Shown: positions 26,299 to 35,763, numbered from the stretch's first letter. The stretch: DNA of 64,000 nt from Clostridium sp. C8-1-8 (GCF_009928445.1 NZ_JAABNO010000021.1:1-64000), one strand, 5' to 3'. The notes: generated by a model from the sequence alone, not told the origin. Translations and numbers: made by a program.

Positions 26299-27033
26299 TT
26301 ACCCATCCTCTCTTTTGGTTAATATACTAGAAAATCTTATCTTGTCTGATCTTACAATAGATTTAAAATATTCTATAGGACTTCCGTCTTCTTCGTATAC
26401 TACTCCAGTAAGGTAAAATACAGCTTGCCCAGGTTCAATGTTTAAAAGTTCAGCCTCGTATTCAGTGGCATAGGCGATACCAACTCTTTCTTCACCTTTC
26501 ATTATCTCAATATTATACTGTTCTTCAAGTACGGCATATAGAGATTCCTTGGAAAAATCATGGATTTTTAATTCCTTAAAACGTTCACCATCAATAAATG
26601 AAGATTCTATAGTCACTGGATCGTCATCTATGTAACGAATACGGGTTAAAGCATAAACACTATGGCCTAATGGAACATGTAGTTTCTTTGTAGTTTGCTT
26701 ATTGCTCTCTATTATTTCTGCAGAAAGCACCTTACTTTCAATAGACTGACCATTATCTATAACTTCTTTAGATAAAGATCTTAACTCTTGAAGATTTCTT
26801 ATAAGTTTAGGCTTAGCTACATAAGTTCCTGATCCTTTTTTCTGATACAGCTTTCCTTCAACTACCAATCTTTGAATAGCTGAACGAAGTGTAGATCTAT
26901 TAAAGTTCCACATATCACACAAATCTCTTTCAGATGGTATCTTTGAATGTGGTGCTAATTTATTTTCAATTATATAGTACTCGATCTTTTCTATAGCCTC
27001 ATCTCGAGATCGGTTTCCATTCTTTTCAATCAT
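26299..27033 (-). CDS. GntR-family regulator with UTRA domain
   Basis: A 244-residue regulator: GntR helix-turn-helix (IPSERDLCDMWNFNRSTLRS) and a UTRA domain with PVTIESSFIDGERF. It differs clearly from the GntR at 24733. Start: ATG 27033 after TAGGAGGAAATTCA. It heads a three-gene unit (GntR, FrlD, GntR). Having two GntR regulators suggests separate sensing of two Amadori substrates or split control of kinase and transporter; this is inference. Confidence 0.85.
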   Translation of the reverse strand: MIEKNGNRSRDEAIEKIEYYIIENKLAPHSKIPSERDLCDMWNFNRSTLRSAIQRLVVEGKLYQKKGSGTYVAKPKLIRNLQELRSLSKEVIDNGQSIESKVLSAEIIESNKQTTKKLHVPLGHSVYALTRIRYIDDDPVTIESSFIDGERFKELKIHDFSKESLYAVLEEQYNIEIMKGEERVGIAYATEYEAELLNIEPGQAVFYLTGVVYEEDGSPIEYFKSIVRSDKIRFSSILTKREDG

Positions 27034-27156
27034 TGAATTTCCTCCTAGTTTATCTATAGACACATATCACTTCACAAATAAACTTATATTTTCCGAACCT
27101 CACCTGCAACAGGACGTTTTGAAAATAAATTTTATATGCTGCGACACATATCTAAT

Positions 27157-27251
27157 AGATGAACTGCTTCTTGCGAAAGTTAGACTTATAAAACTTACTA
27201 TAAATTTTATAAGAGTATTAAAAATACATTGTTCGAAAAAGTAGCTCATCT
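27157..27251. repeat. Inverted-repeat element, variant ends, copy 6
   Basis: AGATGAACTGCTTCTTGCGAA at the left is matched by TTCGAAAAAGTAGCTCATCT at the right (27157-27251, 95 bp). The ends differ from family A only at a few positions (AGATGAGCTACTT versus AGATGTACCACTT). It lies upstream of the GntR/FrlD unit. The rest of 27034-27502 holds a short CCAG/CTGG hairpin near 27430-27445, a possible terminator of the permease gene. Confidence 0.6.
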
Positions 27252-27502
27252 GTAACTACAATGTGGCATTTTCAGTTCAAGTACTATGATATCACACCTA
27301 CAAAAATTGGCAATATGGTAACTTTTTAATATAATTAATACTACGCCTAATAGTAATTTTAAATCTAAATTTTGTTATTATTTTTTATAAAGAGTTCTTA
27401 TATAAAACCTAATTTATACTTGTTCAAAAATCCAGGCTTCTGGGGATTATCGGGCACGTATAACTTAATAGTTGAGTCAGGAACCCTATAGAAAAACCAT
27501 CT

Positions 27503-28864
27503 CTAACTTTGCTTTACAGTTCTATTCTTTTTCTCCCAATAATAATATACTGGAAGACCTGTGACAACGATTACAAAAGCTGCAACAATACCTTGTACTG
27601 GAGCCCACATAAAGGTTGAAAAAATTAAAGTAAATGTCATAAACATAGCAATTGTTGCCATTACTCTCCATGCTGGCATTCTCCATAGTGGTTTATAGCT
27701 CTCTTTTTTCCTATGAACAAATACTGTTCCAAAGGTTAAAAAGTTCTTAAGAAGTGCTACCAAAGTGAAATAACCAAGCAAATTACTTATATTAGAAGCA
27801 AATATTAAAACTATTGCAACAGCACATTGTATCAAAATAGAGAAATAAGGAGTTTCCCATTTTGGATGAACCTTAGCAAAAGACTTAAAAAATAAACCAT
27901 CCTTTGCCATTGCATATTCTATACGAGGTTGGAACATGATGCAGCTTGAAAGAGAACCAATTATAACTATTATAGCCATTATAGCGGTTACAGTACCTGC
28001 AGCACTTCCTATCAAAGGAATCTTAGAAGCTGCTAAAGCCACTGGCGCATCAGATCCTGCCAAGTCTTTAATTGGAAGTAATCCAGTAATTGCAGTACTT
28101 AAAGCAGTATACAAGGTTATAACTATTAAAACAGTAATGATAAGTGCTCTTGGCATTGTCTTTTTAGGGTTCTTTATCTCTCCAGTCATATAGCATACAG
28201 CACCCATTCCATCATAGGACCAAGTAGTTGCTGAAATTGCAGCCAGTAACGCCATTATTCCTACTGGAGCACCTTTAGCTGCTGGTGCAGTTATAAGGCT
28301 TCCATTCATATAAAATAAACCAATTCCTATTAAAAGAGCAAAAGGAAGTATCTTAAAGGCAGTTATAAAGGTTTGGACCTTTCCGCCACCTTCTACTGAG
28401 CGTAGGTGGACTGCCATGAATATAAGAACTAAAGCTGTAGCTACAAGCTTTACTACAATCCCTGAAAAACCAGTGAAGAAAGCAAGATAGTTTGCAATAG
28501 CTAAAGCCATTATAGATATTGATGGTGGATCAGTAGCCCAAAAGCTAATCCATCCACAGAAAAATGCTAAAGGTCTTGAACCTGCTTCCCTAAAGTATAC
28601 ATACTGTCCCCCATCTTCAGGATAAGCTGTAGCTAATTCTGCATAAACAAGATTTGCAGGTATATTTATAAGTCCACCAATTAAAAATGCCAGTATAGTA
28701 AAGGCTGCGCAACCAGCAGCGCTTGCAACTCCACCTACTGATGAGAATATACCTGATCCTACAGTTGTCCCAACCCCAAGTGCTACCGCAGCACCTAATC
28801 CAAGTTTACGAGCCAATTCAGTCTTTGTGCTACCACCAGGAGCTTTATTAATTTCCAATGACAT
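27503..28864 (-). CDS. frlA: Fructoselysine/psicoselysine permease (APC family)
   Basis: A 453-residue transporter with about 12 helices. Stretches such as ALGVGTTVGSGIFSSVGGVA, VYAELATAYPEDGGQYVYF, AGSRPLAFFCGWISFWATD and VHLRSVEGGGKVQTFITAFK match E. coli FrlA. CYMTGEIKNPKKTMPRALII is the conserved loop of the family. It imports the Amadori compound unphosphorylated, after which FrlD phosphorylates it. RBS AAAGGAGG precedes the ATG. It is last in the operon 32133 to 27503. Confidence 0.88.
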   Translation of the reverse strand: MSLEINKAPGGSTKTELARKLGLGAAVALGVGTTVGSGIFSSVGGVASAAGCAAFTILAFLIGGLINIPANLVYAELATAYPEDGGQYVYFREAGSRPLAFFCGWISFWATDPPSISIMALAIANYLAFFTGFSGIVVKLVATALVLIFMAVHLRSVEGGGKVQTFITAFKILPFALLIGIGLFYMNGSLITAPAAKGAPVGIMALLAAISATTWSYDGMGAVCYMTGEIKNPKKTMPRALIITVLIVITLYTALSTAITGLLPIKDLAGSDAPVALAASKIPLIGSAAGTVTAIMAIIVIIGSLSSCIMFQPRIEYAMAKDGLFFKSFAKVHPKWETPYFSILIQCAVAIVLIFASNISNLLGYFTLVALLKNFLTFGTVFVHRKKESYKPLWRMPAWRVMATIAMFMTFTLIFSTFMWAPVQGIVAAFVIVVTGLPVYYYWEKKNRTVKQS

Positions 28865-28899
28865 AATAATTCCTCCTTTAAATTTATTAAATTATAAAT

Positions 28900-29328
28900 T
28901 TATTCACCAATTATACTGACACTAACAGTCCTTCTTGCTGGTCCATCGAATTCACAGAAATATATATCCTGTGCATCTCCCTTTACAATCTCACCATTAA
29001 CAATAGAAAAAATACAATTATTACTTGTTATATGAGCCTTTAAATGACCTGTGGGGTTTCCTGCAGTTGACCCATAGCTTCTAAGCATCCTCGCATGGGT
29101 ATAAGGAAAATCTTCTGGGATTAACCTTTCCAAAAAGGTTTGTATATCGTTTTCAAGGCACTCTAACGACTCATTAACTGTTATTCCTGTAGTGGTGTGT
29201 TTTGTAATAACAACTACTATTCCATTTTTTATACCACTTTTTAAAACAACTTCACTTATCTTATCTGTCAGGACTATAAGCTGATTATAGTCTTTAGTAA
29301 GTAGTGTAAAGCTTTCATACACAACCAT
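28900..29328 (-). CDS. YjbQ family protein (UPF0047)
   Basis: A 142-residue protein. GIVVVITKHTTTGITVNESL and GSTAGNPTGHLKAHITSNNC match the YjbQ/UPF0047 core, whose members show secondary thiamine-phosphate synthase activity; the physiological role is not settled. EIVKGDAQDIYFCEFDGPA is the conserved C-terminal stretch. Start: ATG 29328 with AAGGAGAAGAATT. It overlaps none of its neighbours but lies 13 nt after the amidohydrolase gene in the frl operon, an unusual context. Confidence 0.85.
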   Translation of the reverse strand: MVVYESFTLLTKDYNQLIVLTDKISEVVLKSGIKNGIVVVITKHTTTGITVNESLECLENDIQTFLERLIPEDFPYTHARMLRSYGSTAGNPTGHLKAHITSNNCIFSIVNGEIVKGDAQDIYFCEFDGPARRTVSVSIIGE

Positions 29329-29341
29329 AATTCTTCTCCTT

Positions 29342-30190
29342 CTATATACCACCAATGAATTCAAGCGCATTTTGACCCTTTATAAGTTCAAGGGTACTTT
29401 CTCTAAAGCCCAGGCTATCAATTGCTTCTGCCATTCTAATCTGCTCAAATCTAGGATTATTTGAGCCAAACATAACTTGATGCCTAAGACTCCTATCTAT
29501 CCAAGTAGAAGGTATATCCTCGTTGAAAACCCTTTTATAAAATTCCCTTGCGCTATCAAAGTATAGTAACGCCGTATCTGCATAAACATTGGGGAACTTT
29601 AACATAAGCATTGCCGTTTCCTGAACATAAGGCCAGCCAAAATGAGCAAGGCAAATCCTAAGCTTAGGATGATTTAATGCAAGTTCTTCAAATTCTATTG
29701 GTCTGGAATATTTAGATAAGGTATTTGGTTCCCAAGATAGCCCGCTGTGAAATAAAATTGGTTTATCATACTTTTCACATATCTTATATAGCGGCTCTAA
29801 GGATTTATCTGATGGATAGAAATGTTGTTTAGATGGATGTAACTTTAATCCCTTAAGTTTCAAATCTGTAAAAGCTTTCTCTATTGCGTCTAAGTGACCT
29901 TTAACAAAGGGATCCACCGCTGCAAAACCGATAAATCTTTCTGGTGCCATATCTACAAGCTTTTTAATTTCTTCATTACTTACTACGATACCTCCATCAG
30001 TTGTTGTGTAATCTTCAGGTAGTAAAGTAAGTTTATCTAGCCCAGCACACCCCATTTGATTAAAGATATGCTCTAGTGGCGCTAAACCGTTTTTCTGTAT
30101 ATCTAAAGCTTTATGCCTAAATTCAGTTATCTTTGGATCTAAATTTATAGGTTCGAAAAAAGCTGGATGAACATGGATATCTATAAACAT
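29342..30190 (-). CDS. TIM-barrel metal-dependent amidohydrolase
   Basis: A 282-residue amidohydrolase-2-like protein. The metal HxH is at MFIDIHVHPAFF, a KLHPSKQHFYPSDKSLEPLY region follows, then ILFHSGLSW and ICLAHFGWPYVQ give further His ligands, and MFGSNNPRFEQ the late acidic position. Such proteins include decarboxylases and hydrolases of small metabolites. Start: ATG 30190 with AAGGTGG. In the frl operon it may cut or salvage an unusual amino-sugar adduct; the substrate is unknown. Confidence 0.75.
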   Translation of the reverse strand: MFIDIHVHPAFFEPINLDPKITEFRHKALDIQKNGLAPLEHIFNQMGCAGLDKLTLLPEDYTTTDGGIVVSNEEIKKLVDMAPERFIGFAAVDPFVKGHLDAIEKAFTDLKLKGLKLHPSKQHFYPSDKSLEPLYKICEKYDKPILFHSGLSWEPNTLSKYSRPIEFEELALNHPKLRICLAHFGWPYVQETAMLMLKFPNVYADTALLYFDSAREFYKRVFNEDIPSTWIDRSLRHQVMFGSNNPRFEQIRMAEAIDSLGFRESTLELIKGQNALEFIGGI

Positions 30191-30285
30191 AATTTCCACC
30201 TTTCTGATAGCTTAATGTCTAAACACTTTTCCTAAGGTATTTGCCTGCAGCAACATTTTGACTGCAGGCTATTGCAAGTAGAAAA

Positions 30286-31311
30286 TTAGTATTTCATTAG
30301 ACCACCATAGTAACGTCTATCGTCTGGGTTGTGATCTTTAGCTATTGCTAAATAATAGTAGAAATATTCAAGTGGAACAAATAAAACCATAGGTGCTAGC
30401 ATTGGATGTAAATCACAATTTAGATCTGCATAGTCAAATACTATGTAGTCATCAGTAAGTTGCTTTACAAAATTGATTGCTCTCTCTGTAGTTTTTCTAG
30501 ATTCATCAGTTCCTAACATAAATACATAAGGAACCCCCTTCTCTACCACTTCTAATGGTCCATGTCTGAATTCAGCTGCGTTTATCATTGAACCATGTGT
30601 CCAAGTGAACTCAAGCATCGTTATAATGCCTTCCTTATAGGCAAGTGGAAGTAGTGGACCTGCTGCTACAGTATAGATGAAAGGCCATTGGCTTGCCCTA
30701 ATTCCTAACTCTTTTGACTTTTCTTCTGCAGAGACTACTAGCTCAGCTAATACATTTGGAAGTTTCTTCATATCTTCTAGTATCTTTGTAACTTCTAGAT
30801 TTTCTTTTTTTGCGTTAATATATTTACAAGCAGTATAATAAGTTGCTAATAGGTGAATTTCCCAAATGCATTCTGCTCCATAACCGATGACAAACTCTGC
30901 TGCTTCTGATAGCAAAGTGTTAGAAGGATCACGAGTAATACCTATAGTCATAGCCCCTGCATTCTTTGCAAGTATTATTGAATTTGCAACCTCTTCAGTC
31001 TTTCCATAGTGGGATACTCCAACTACTAAAGTTTTGCTATCAAGCTTAGCTGGTGTTTGATCTAAGAAGTCAAATCCACTAAAAGCTTCTGCTGATATAT
31101 CAGAGTATTTTTGGAATAGAAGCTTTGCAGTCTGACAAGCGCATAGCGGTGAACCACAGGCCACAAAATAAACTCTTTCTATTTCCCTCTCAACCATGGT
31201 CTTTACAAAGCCATCTATAATTGGGAAATCCTTTGACATTAATTTTTCCACTTCAACTACCATGTTTTCTGTTACTAAAAAATCTACTTTACTCTTATCA
31301 ATTTCTAACAT
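30286..31311 (-). CDS. frlB: Fructoselysine-6-phosphate deglycase
   Basis: A 341-residue two-domain SIS protein. It matches E. coli FrlB nearly end to end: KVDFLVTENMVVEVEKLMS, VYFVACGSPLCACQTAKLL, VGVSHYGKTEEV, ASQWPFIYTVAAGPLLPLAY, EFTWTHGSMINAAEFRHGPL, and the end DHNPDDRRYYGGLMKY. The enzyme splits fructoselysine 6-phosphate into glucose 6-phosphate and lysine. RBS AGAGGTAGATATT. It lies between the second kinase (25 nt) and the amidohydrolase. Strongest anchor for the pathway call. Confidence 0.92.
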   Translation of the reverse strand: MLEIDKSKVDFLVTENMVVEVEKLMSKDFPIIDGFVKTMVEREIERVYFVACGSPLCACQTAKLLFQKYSDISAEAFSGFDFLDQTPAKLDSKTLVVGVSHYGKTEEVANSIILAKNAGAMTIGITRDPSNTLLSEAAEFVIGYGAECIWEIHLLATYYTACKYINAKKENLEVTKILEDMKKLPNVLAELVVSAEEKSKELGIRASQWPFIYTVAAGPLLPLAYKEGIITMLEFTWTHGSMINAAEFRHGPLEVVEKGVPYVFMLGTDESRKTTERAINFVKQLTDDYIVFDYADLNCDLHPMLAPMVLFVPLEYFYYYLAIAKDHNPDDRRYYGGLMKY

Positions 31312-31335
31312 AATATCTACCTCTTCTCATTTGAA

Positions 31336-32133
31336 TTAATTTATTTCAGTGACCCAAGGTTCAAAGACCTCTATCACTTTAGCTGCAATTCTAGCTCCTT
31401 GTTCTAAGGCTTTTTCTACTGGCTCATTATTTAAAATACTATGCAAAAAACCTGCTATAAAGGCATCTCCAGCACCAACTGTATTAACTACCTTCGCCTT
31501 AAAGACACCAAATTCATAGTAATTGTCTCCATCGTAAGCCAAACTCCCTTTTTCACCAAAGGTTGCCACTGCTATCTTTAGACCTTTCTCTACTTTTTCC
31601 TTTAAGAAGTTTCTTACATACTCATCCTTTTCTACAAAAGAGAAAAAACCGTAATCTACAAAAGGAACTGTCCTGTCTACTATTTCTTTGTCAAAACCAG
31701 TTGCATAGTCAAAAGAAACTAGCGCTCCTTTTCTTTTTATTTCCTCAAGCACACCATCTGCTTTTCCCCAAAAGGCGCTGTGTACTAGATTATGAGTAGC
31801 TGCAAAGTCAATATCCTCTTCATCGAAGAAAATGTTTTCAAGTACGCCCTCATCATATTCACCATGTATTCTCTCAAGGCCATCCATATCCATATAAGTA
31901 ATTGCTGTTTTTCCTATAGCAACCTTCAAATGTGAGATATCAAGGCCCTCCTTTTTCAGCGTGTCAATCATTAGTTGTCCATAATAATCTGAGCCTGTTG
32001 TGGAAATGATAGATGTACTAACCCCTAGCTTTCTTAAATTGACACCAGTATCTACAACATTTCCAGTAGGATATAATCGGTTAAGTCTTTTATAATAGTC
32101 AATGCAATTGTCACCAATGACTGCTACCTTCAC
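31336..32133 (-). CDS. PfkB family sugar kinase, second FrlD-like kinase
   Basis: A 265-residue ribokinase-type enzyme. VAVIGDNCIDYYKRLNRLYP at the start, TGNVVDTGVNLRKLG, and the late VNTVGAGDAFIAGFLHSIL with the catalytic Asp. Similar to FrlD at 25508 but diverged, with GNVVDTGVN in place of GGNPVNVAV and a different C-terminus. Start: GTG 32133 with GGAGG five nt upstream; the upstream in-frame ATG contains the binding site. First gene of the frl operon. It may act on a different Amadori compound or on a glycated amino acid variant. Confidence 0.8.
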   Translation of the reverse strand: MKVAVIGDNCIDYYKRLNRLYPTGNVVDTGVNLRKLGVSTSIISTTGSDYYGQLMIDTLKKEGLDISHLKVAIGKTAITYMDMDGLERIHGEYDEGVLENIFFDEEDIDFAATHNLVHSAFWGKADGVLEEIKRKGALVSFDYATGFDKEIVDRTVPFVDYGFFSFVEKDEYVRNFLKEKVEKGLKIAVATFGEKGSLAYDGDNYYEFGVFKAKVVNTVGAGDAFIAGFLHSILNNEPVEKALEQGARIAAKVIEVFEPWVTEIN

Positions 32134-32285
32134 TTTTACCTCCATTTAAACATAAATTGATGCTCATTGAACTAAAATCTAACAAACATAACTAAGAACC
32201 ATGTATACATGTTACTAGTATTTTCGAACCACTTTCAGTATAGCATCACACTTTTTCCTTGCCAATCTACATTAGTAAATATTTA

Positions 32286-32299
32286 CCACAACGTTTTCA
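32286..32299 (-). promoter_or_regulatory. Candidate cre (CcpA) site
   Basis: The minus strand reads TGAAAACGTTGTGG, which matches 12 of 14 positions of the cre consensus TGWAANCGNTNWCA. It lies about 150 nt upstream of the frl operon start and 230 nt from the divergent amidohydrolase start, so carbon catabolite repression is plausible. Confidence 0.45.
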
Positions 32300-32402
32300 A
32301 GTATAAATCCACGATTTTTCTAGTATATATTTAGTTTATATATAGTTTTTAATGAAAAACAATTCAATATTGGTATAAATTCATCTTATTAATGAATATG
32401 TT

Positions 32403-32414
32403 CTAGTATACTAG
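32403..32414. promoter_or_regulatory. Candidate GntR operator in the divergent frl region
   Basis: CTAGTATACTAG is a perfect 12-bp palindrome in the region between the divergent kinase and amidohydrolase genes. CTAGTATATA recurs at 32320-32329 and ATGTATACAT at 32201-32210. Such TAGTATAC-type sites resemble operators of the GntR/HutC group; binding is inferred. Confidence 0.45.
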
Positions 32415-32525
32415 TATCAATTGCAAAAGTTTTTTATACCAATTTACAAATATACTTAATTGGAATATAATTTTAAAAACAGCATTTGTTTTGGGCTTAT
32501 ATTTAAGATGTGCGAGGTGTGTATT

Positions 32526-34082
32526 ATGTTAAAAGCTGATATTGTGTTAAAGTCTACTAATATTTTTACTTCCACTAATAACTCAACTACTAATGGTTTT
32601 GTAGCTATAACAGGAGATAAAATCCTAGCAGTTGGCACTAATGATGATCTACAACAGTACATTGGACAAGATACTAAAATTCTTGATCTTGGTAATCGAG
32701 TAATTTGCCCAGGCTTTGTAGATGTACATTGCTTTTTTACTGGATATGTCTTAAATTATGCAGGAATAGACTTATCCCAAATAGATAGTTTAAATGAACT
32801 AATGAAAGTACTTGCAGAACAGGATTCTGTAGTTTCAGATACTTCTCCACTCCTTGGACGTAACTTAAATTCAAGCAAGCTAAATTATATACAAAGTAAA
32901 TTACTAGATCAGATCTCCACAACCAAACCAATAGTTCTATTTGAAGAAGGTGGAGAAAGTTGTTATATGAATAGAGCTGCGAAAATAAAATACTGCTTTT
33001 CTGAGACCAACTGCTACCCAGAAGCTTACTGGAGATTATTAAAAGATATTCTAAATGATCACGATTTCATTGTTGAACAGCTTAAATCCTATATGTCCAT
33101 GCTTAACTCTAAAGGAGTAACCGCTATAAAAGAGATGGGCTTTGATGATTTTTATGGTTTCACAGAGATTTTAGAGGAATTAGATAATAATGAAACTTTG
33201 ACACTGAGAGTTTCCTTTATGTCACAGCCAGTTGGATCTGGAGCTAACCTTAGCTTTGGTAAAACCATGAGGAAAAAATTCAAAGGTCCTTTTATTAAAT
33301 TTAGTGGTTACAATAGGATGACTGATGGTTCCATATCTGCTCTTTGTGGAGACTTAAAGGAACCTTACTTGTGTGCTCCAAACATTAACTGTGCCCAAGA
33401 AATTGATTATTCTATGATTGAAGCTGAAGTTCTTGCTTGTGATAAGGAAGATTTTCGTTTTTCTCTTCACGCTCAAGGAGATGCGGCAATAGCTAAAGCT
33501 ATTAATATATTTAATAAATGCAAAAAGATAAATGGCAAACTATCAAATCGTCACGCTATAACAGATGTTGAATTTTCAGATCCTAAGGACTTAGAACTGA
33601 TGAGCAGATTAGGAATCATAGCAGAAGTATACCCTCAGATAATGTCTATAACAAATGCTAAAGATAAAATATCCATGATTAATGAAAAGATAGGTCCTGA
33701 AAGAGGTAGGTACTACTGGAATAGAAGAAAAATGGCTGATTGCAACGTTACAATTTCTTGCGGTACAGATCTTCCTCTAATGATTCCCAATATTCCTGAA
33801 TCCATTTACCATACTTATGGAGGCTTATTTCCAGAAGGTGGAGAGCCTTTTAATAAAGAGAACACTCTAACAAAAGAAGAGCTGCTTAAATCATGGACAA
33901 TAGGTGGCCAATATAATCTAGGACAGGAAGATGTCCTAGGAACATTAGAACCAGGAAAGCTGGCTGATATTGCAGTATTGGATGGTGACATTTTTAAAGC
34001 AGATATGAACTCTATTAGAGATATAAAGGTATGCTTAACCATTGTAAATGGAAAAGTGGTCTATGATGCTTTAGTAAAGTAA
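32526..34082 (+). CDS. YtcJ-like amidohydrolase
   Basis: A 518-residue amidohydrolase. The N-terminal composite domain KADIVLKSTNIFTS, the metal motif CPGFVDVHCFF (HxH reduced to HC), FSLHAQGDAAIAKAI and SNRHAITDVEF in the barrel, SCGTDLPLMIP with the late Asp, and the C-terminal LEPGKLADIAVLDGDIFKAD match the COG1574 YtcJ group. These act on N-acyl or imidic bonds of unknown substrates. Start: ATG 32526 with GAGGTG; the longer frame lacks a site. It is divergent from the frl operon, so it may process glycated compounds. Confidence 0.8.
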   Translation: MLKADIVLKSTNIFTSTNNSTTNGFVAITGDKILAVGTNDDLQQYIGQDTKILDLGNRVICPGFVDVHCFFTGYVLNYAGIDLSQIDSLNELMKVLAEQDSVVSDTSPLLGRNLNSSKLNYIQSKLLDQISTTKPIVLFEEGGESCYMNRAAKIKYCFSETNCYPEAYWRLLKDILNDHDFIVEQLKSYMSMLNSKGVTAIKEMGFDDFYGFTEILEELDNNETLTLRVSFMSQPVGSGANLSFGKTMRKKFKGPFIKFSGYNRMTDGSISALCGDLKEPYLCAPNINCAQEIDYSMIEAEVLACDKEDFRFSLHAQGDAAIAKAINIFNKCKKINGKLSNRHAITDVEFSDPKDLELMSRLGIIAEVYPQIMSITNAKDKISMINEKIGPERGRYYWNRRKMADCNVTISCGTDLPLMIPNIPESIYHTYGGLFPEGGEPFNKENTLTKEELLKSWTIGGQYNLGQEDVLGTLEPGKLADIAVLDGDIFKADMNSIRDIKVCLTIVNGKVVYDALVK

Positions 34083-34185
34083 AACTTTTCAAGCAAAAAC
34101 CTCCTACCCCATAACTAGAAAGGCATCTTAAAAAGTGTCAACTTATTAGTATCATAAATAATGTTTAGGTATATTTGTCAATAAC

Positions 34186-34270
34186 AAGTGGTTATTCATT
34201 ATACACCATATAATCAAACTACTAAATTAGATAATTTACAAAATGAATAGCCACTTAATTTCAACATTGT
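34186..34270 (+). repeat. Inverted repeat downstream of the YtcJ-like gene
   Basis: AAGTGGTTATTCATT (34186-34200) pairs with AATGAATAGCCACTT (34242-34256) with one G:T mismatch. TTAATTTCAACATTG follows, a family-B fragment. It could be a terminator for the gene ending at 34082 or a degenerate mobile repeat. Confidence 0.45.
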
Positions 34271-34353
34271 ATTTTGATATCTACAATTTTAAAAATAACT
34301 ATTTTTAATTACTTATTTAATTACTGTTTACTCTAATGTTCAATGAAAAAAAT

Positions 34354-34618
34354 TAGTTGCCATTTTTTAAATTCTTTATTTGCTTCTTATCTAAGTACAT
34401 CACAGCTGTAAGTAATATCAAAAATGCAGAGCCAACATACCTAGAAAATTCTATTTTCCAAACTAACAAAAGAAATTCCATGAAAATTAAAATAACGATG
34501 ATACTTCTAGTAATTACATACAGGCTTCTATTTCTGTAATCCTTTTTGCCTATACTAAAGGTTCCAGAAATAACGTCATATAACGTATAAAAAATACCTC
34601 GGTTAAAATTTTCTTCAT
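34354..34618 (-). pseudogene. Frameshifted small membrane protein
   Basis: A good start exists (GGAGGAAACATAAA then ATG at 34618), but frame 1 stops after 22 codons. From the next frame a continuous stretch runs EENFNRGIFYTLYDVISGTF and on through two hydrophobic helices to a stop at 34354-34356. One base change near 34600-34612 would join them into a protein of about 87 residues with a short, basic C-terminus. It is either a real frameshift mutation or a sequencing error. Family not recognised. Confidence 0.5.
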
Positions 34619-34967
34619 TTTATGTTTCCTCCGAATATAAAGATGCACCAATTCAAAACAAAATATATAAATCAATAAAAATACCGTTAGCACTCAAAAT
34701 GTTTTCTTGATTTTTTTAAGATATAAAACTGAAATGTCAATTTCTCTCTAAACATAGACAGCCTTTCACTTCTAGAACTTTTTTTACCTAAGTTAAAGCA
34801 TTTCGTCAATTATGCTATGAACTAAGGCTCCGTCTCTCAGTAATTTTAGTTATATTTTACATTCTTAACGTTTCCATAATTTGCATTATATGCATTTAGA
34901 TGTTACAATTATCTTGAAATATATGGTAACAATAAATGTTTATATAATAAATGGAGGTGTCTTTTCT
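34619..34967. other. Gene-free stretch upstream of the exported peptidase
   Basis: I see no supported gene. The right end carries the ribosome binding site of the gene at 34968 (GGAGGTG). It is A/T-rich, and its promoter is not resolved. Confidence 0.4.
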
Positions 34968-35720
34968 ATGAGAAAAAGTAAAGTATTCTTATCAGTGTTT
35001 CTATCAGTCTTATTTACATCTGTAGTTACTGTCCAAGCTTTCGCCTCTACAACTTCTGGTACGACATCTTACAATTCTACTGAAGCTACCTTTGGTAAAG
35101 CCTTAGAAAAATCAAAGTCAAACCCATTTCCTATTGAAGCAGTAAAAGACCTTAACAACACCTTGGTGCACAAAAAAATTGTAAGTGATCCAAAATCCAA
35201 GGAAAAGAGAACCCTTACTGGTCAAATAAATCCACTTGAAGCAACCTCAAATGGTATCTATCCTACAAGAAAAGGTGTAATCCTTGTGACAGCTGATAAG
35301 TTTTCCGGAATAATTCCACTAGGACATAGTGCAATTGTGTACTCCTCTTCTAATGTTGTAGAATCTTTAAGCTCAGGAGTTGTTATGGGTAAAAATAACT
35401 GGGACACAACAAGAAATACCTGTGCTGCTGGTACTGTGACCTCTACAACCGCTGATCAAGATGCCGCTGCTGCAGAATGGTGTAAAAGTAAAATAGGTTT
35501 GCCTTATAACTATGATTATTACAACATGTCAACTAGATCAAAGTTCTACTGTTCACAACTTGTTTGGGCAAGCTTTGAGGACAACTACGGAATCGATTTA
35601 AATACTAGTGCTTATGATATAACTCTATTAGGAAAAACAATTTCCGCAATTCATCCAACTGAACTTCTTACTAACGATAAGGTTATTGTAACCTACAGGA
35701 ATAACTGGAGCGTTAATTAG
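34968..35720 (+). CDS. Exported YiiX/NlpC-P60-like cysteine peptidase
   Basis: A 250-residue secreted protein. The signal peptide is MRKSKVFLSVFLSVLFTSVV with cleavage expected after QAFA. The permuted papain-like core has LGHSAIVYSSSNVVESLS (His) and FYCSQLVWASFEDNYG (Cys), as in YiiX/YebB-like and permuted NlpC/P60 enzymes. Such enzymes cut peptide or amide bonds in cell wall or lipid-linked substrates. Start: ATG 34968 with GGAGGTG. A hairpin (35764-35812) separates it from the following gene, suggesting partly coupled expression. Confidence 0.75.
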   Translation: MRKSKVFLSVFLSVLFTSVVTVQAFASTTSGTTSYNSTEATFGKALEKSKSNPFPIEAVKDLNNTLVHKKIVSDPKSKEKRTLTGQINPLEATSNGIYPTRKGVILVTADKFSGIIPLGHSAIVYSSSNVVESLSSGVVMGKNNWDTTRNTCAAGTVTSTTADQDAAAAEWCKSKIGLPYNYDYYNMSTRSKFYCSQLVWASFEDNYGIDLNTSAYDITLLGKTISAIHPTELLTNDKVIVTYRNNWSVN

Positions 35721-35763
35721 TAAAGTATGTTTTAAACTCACAATTCCACACTATACCAAAAGC

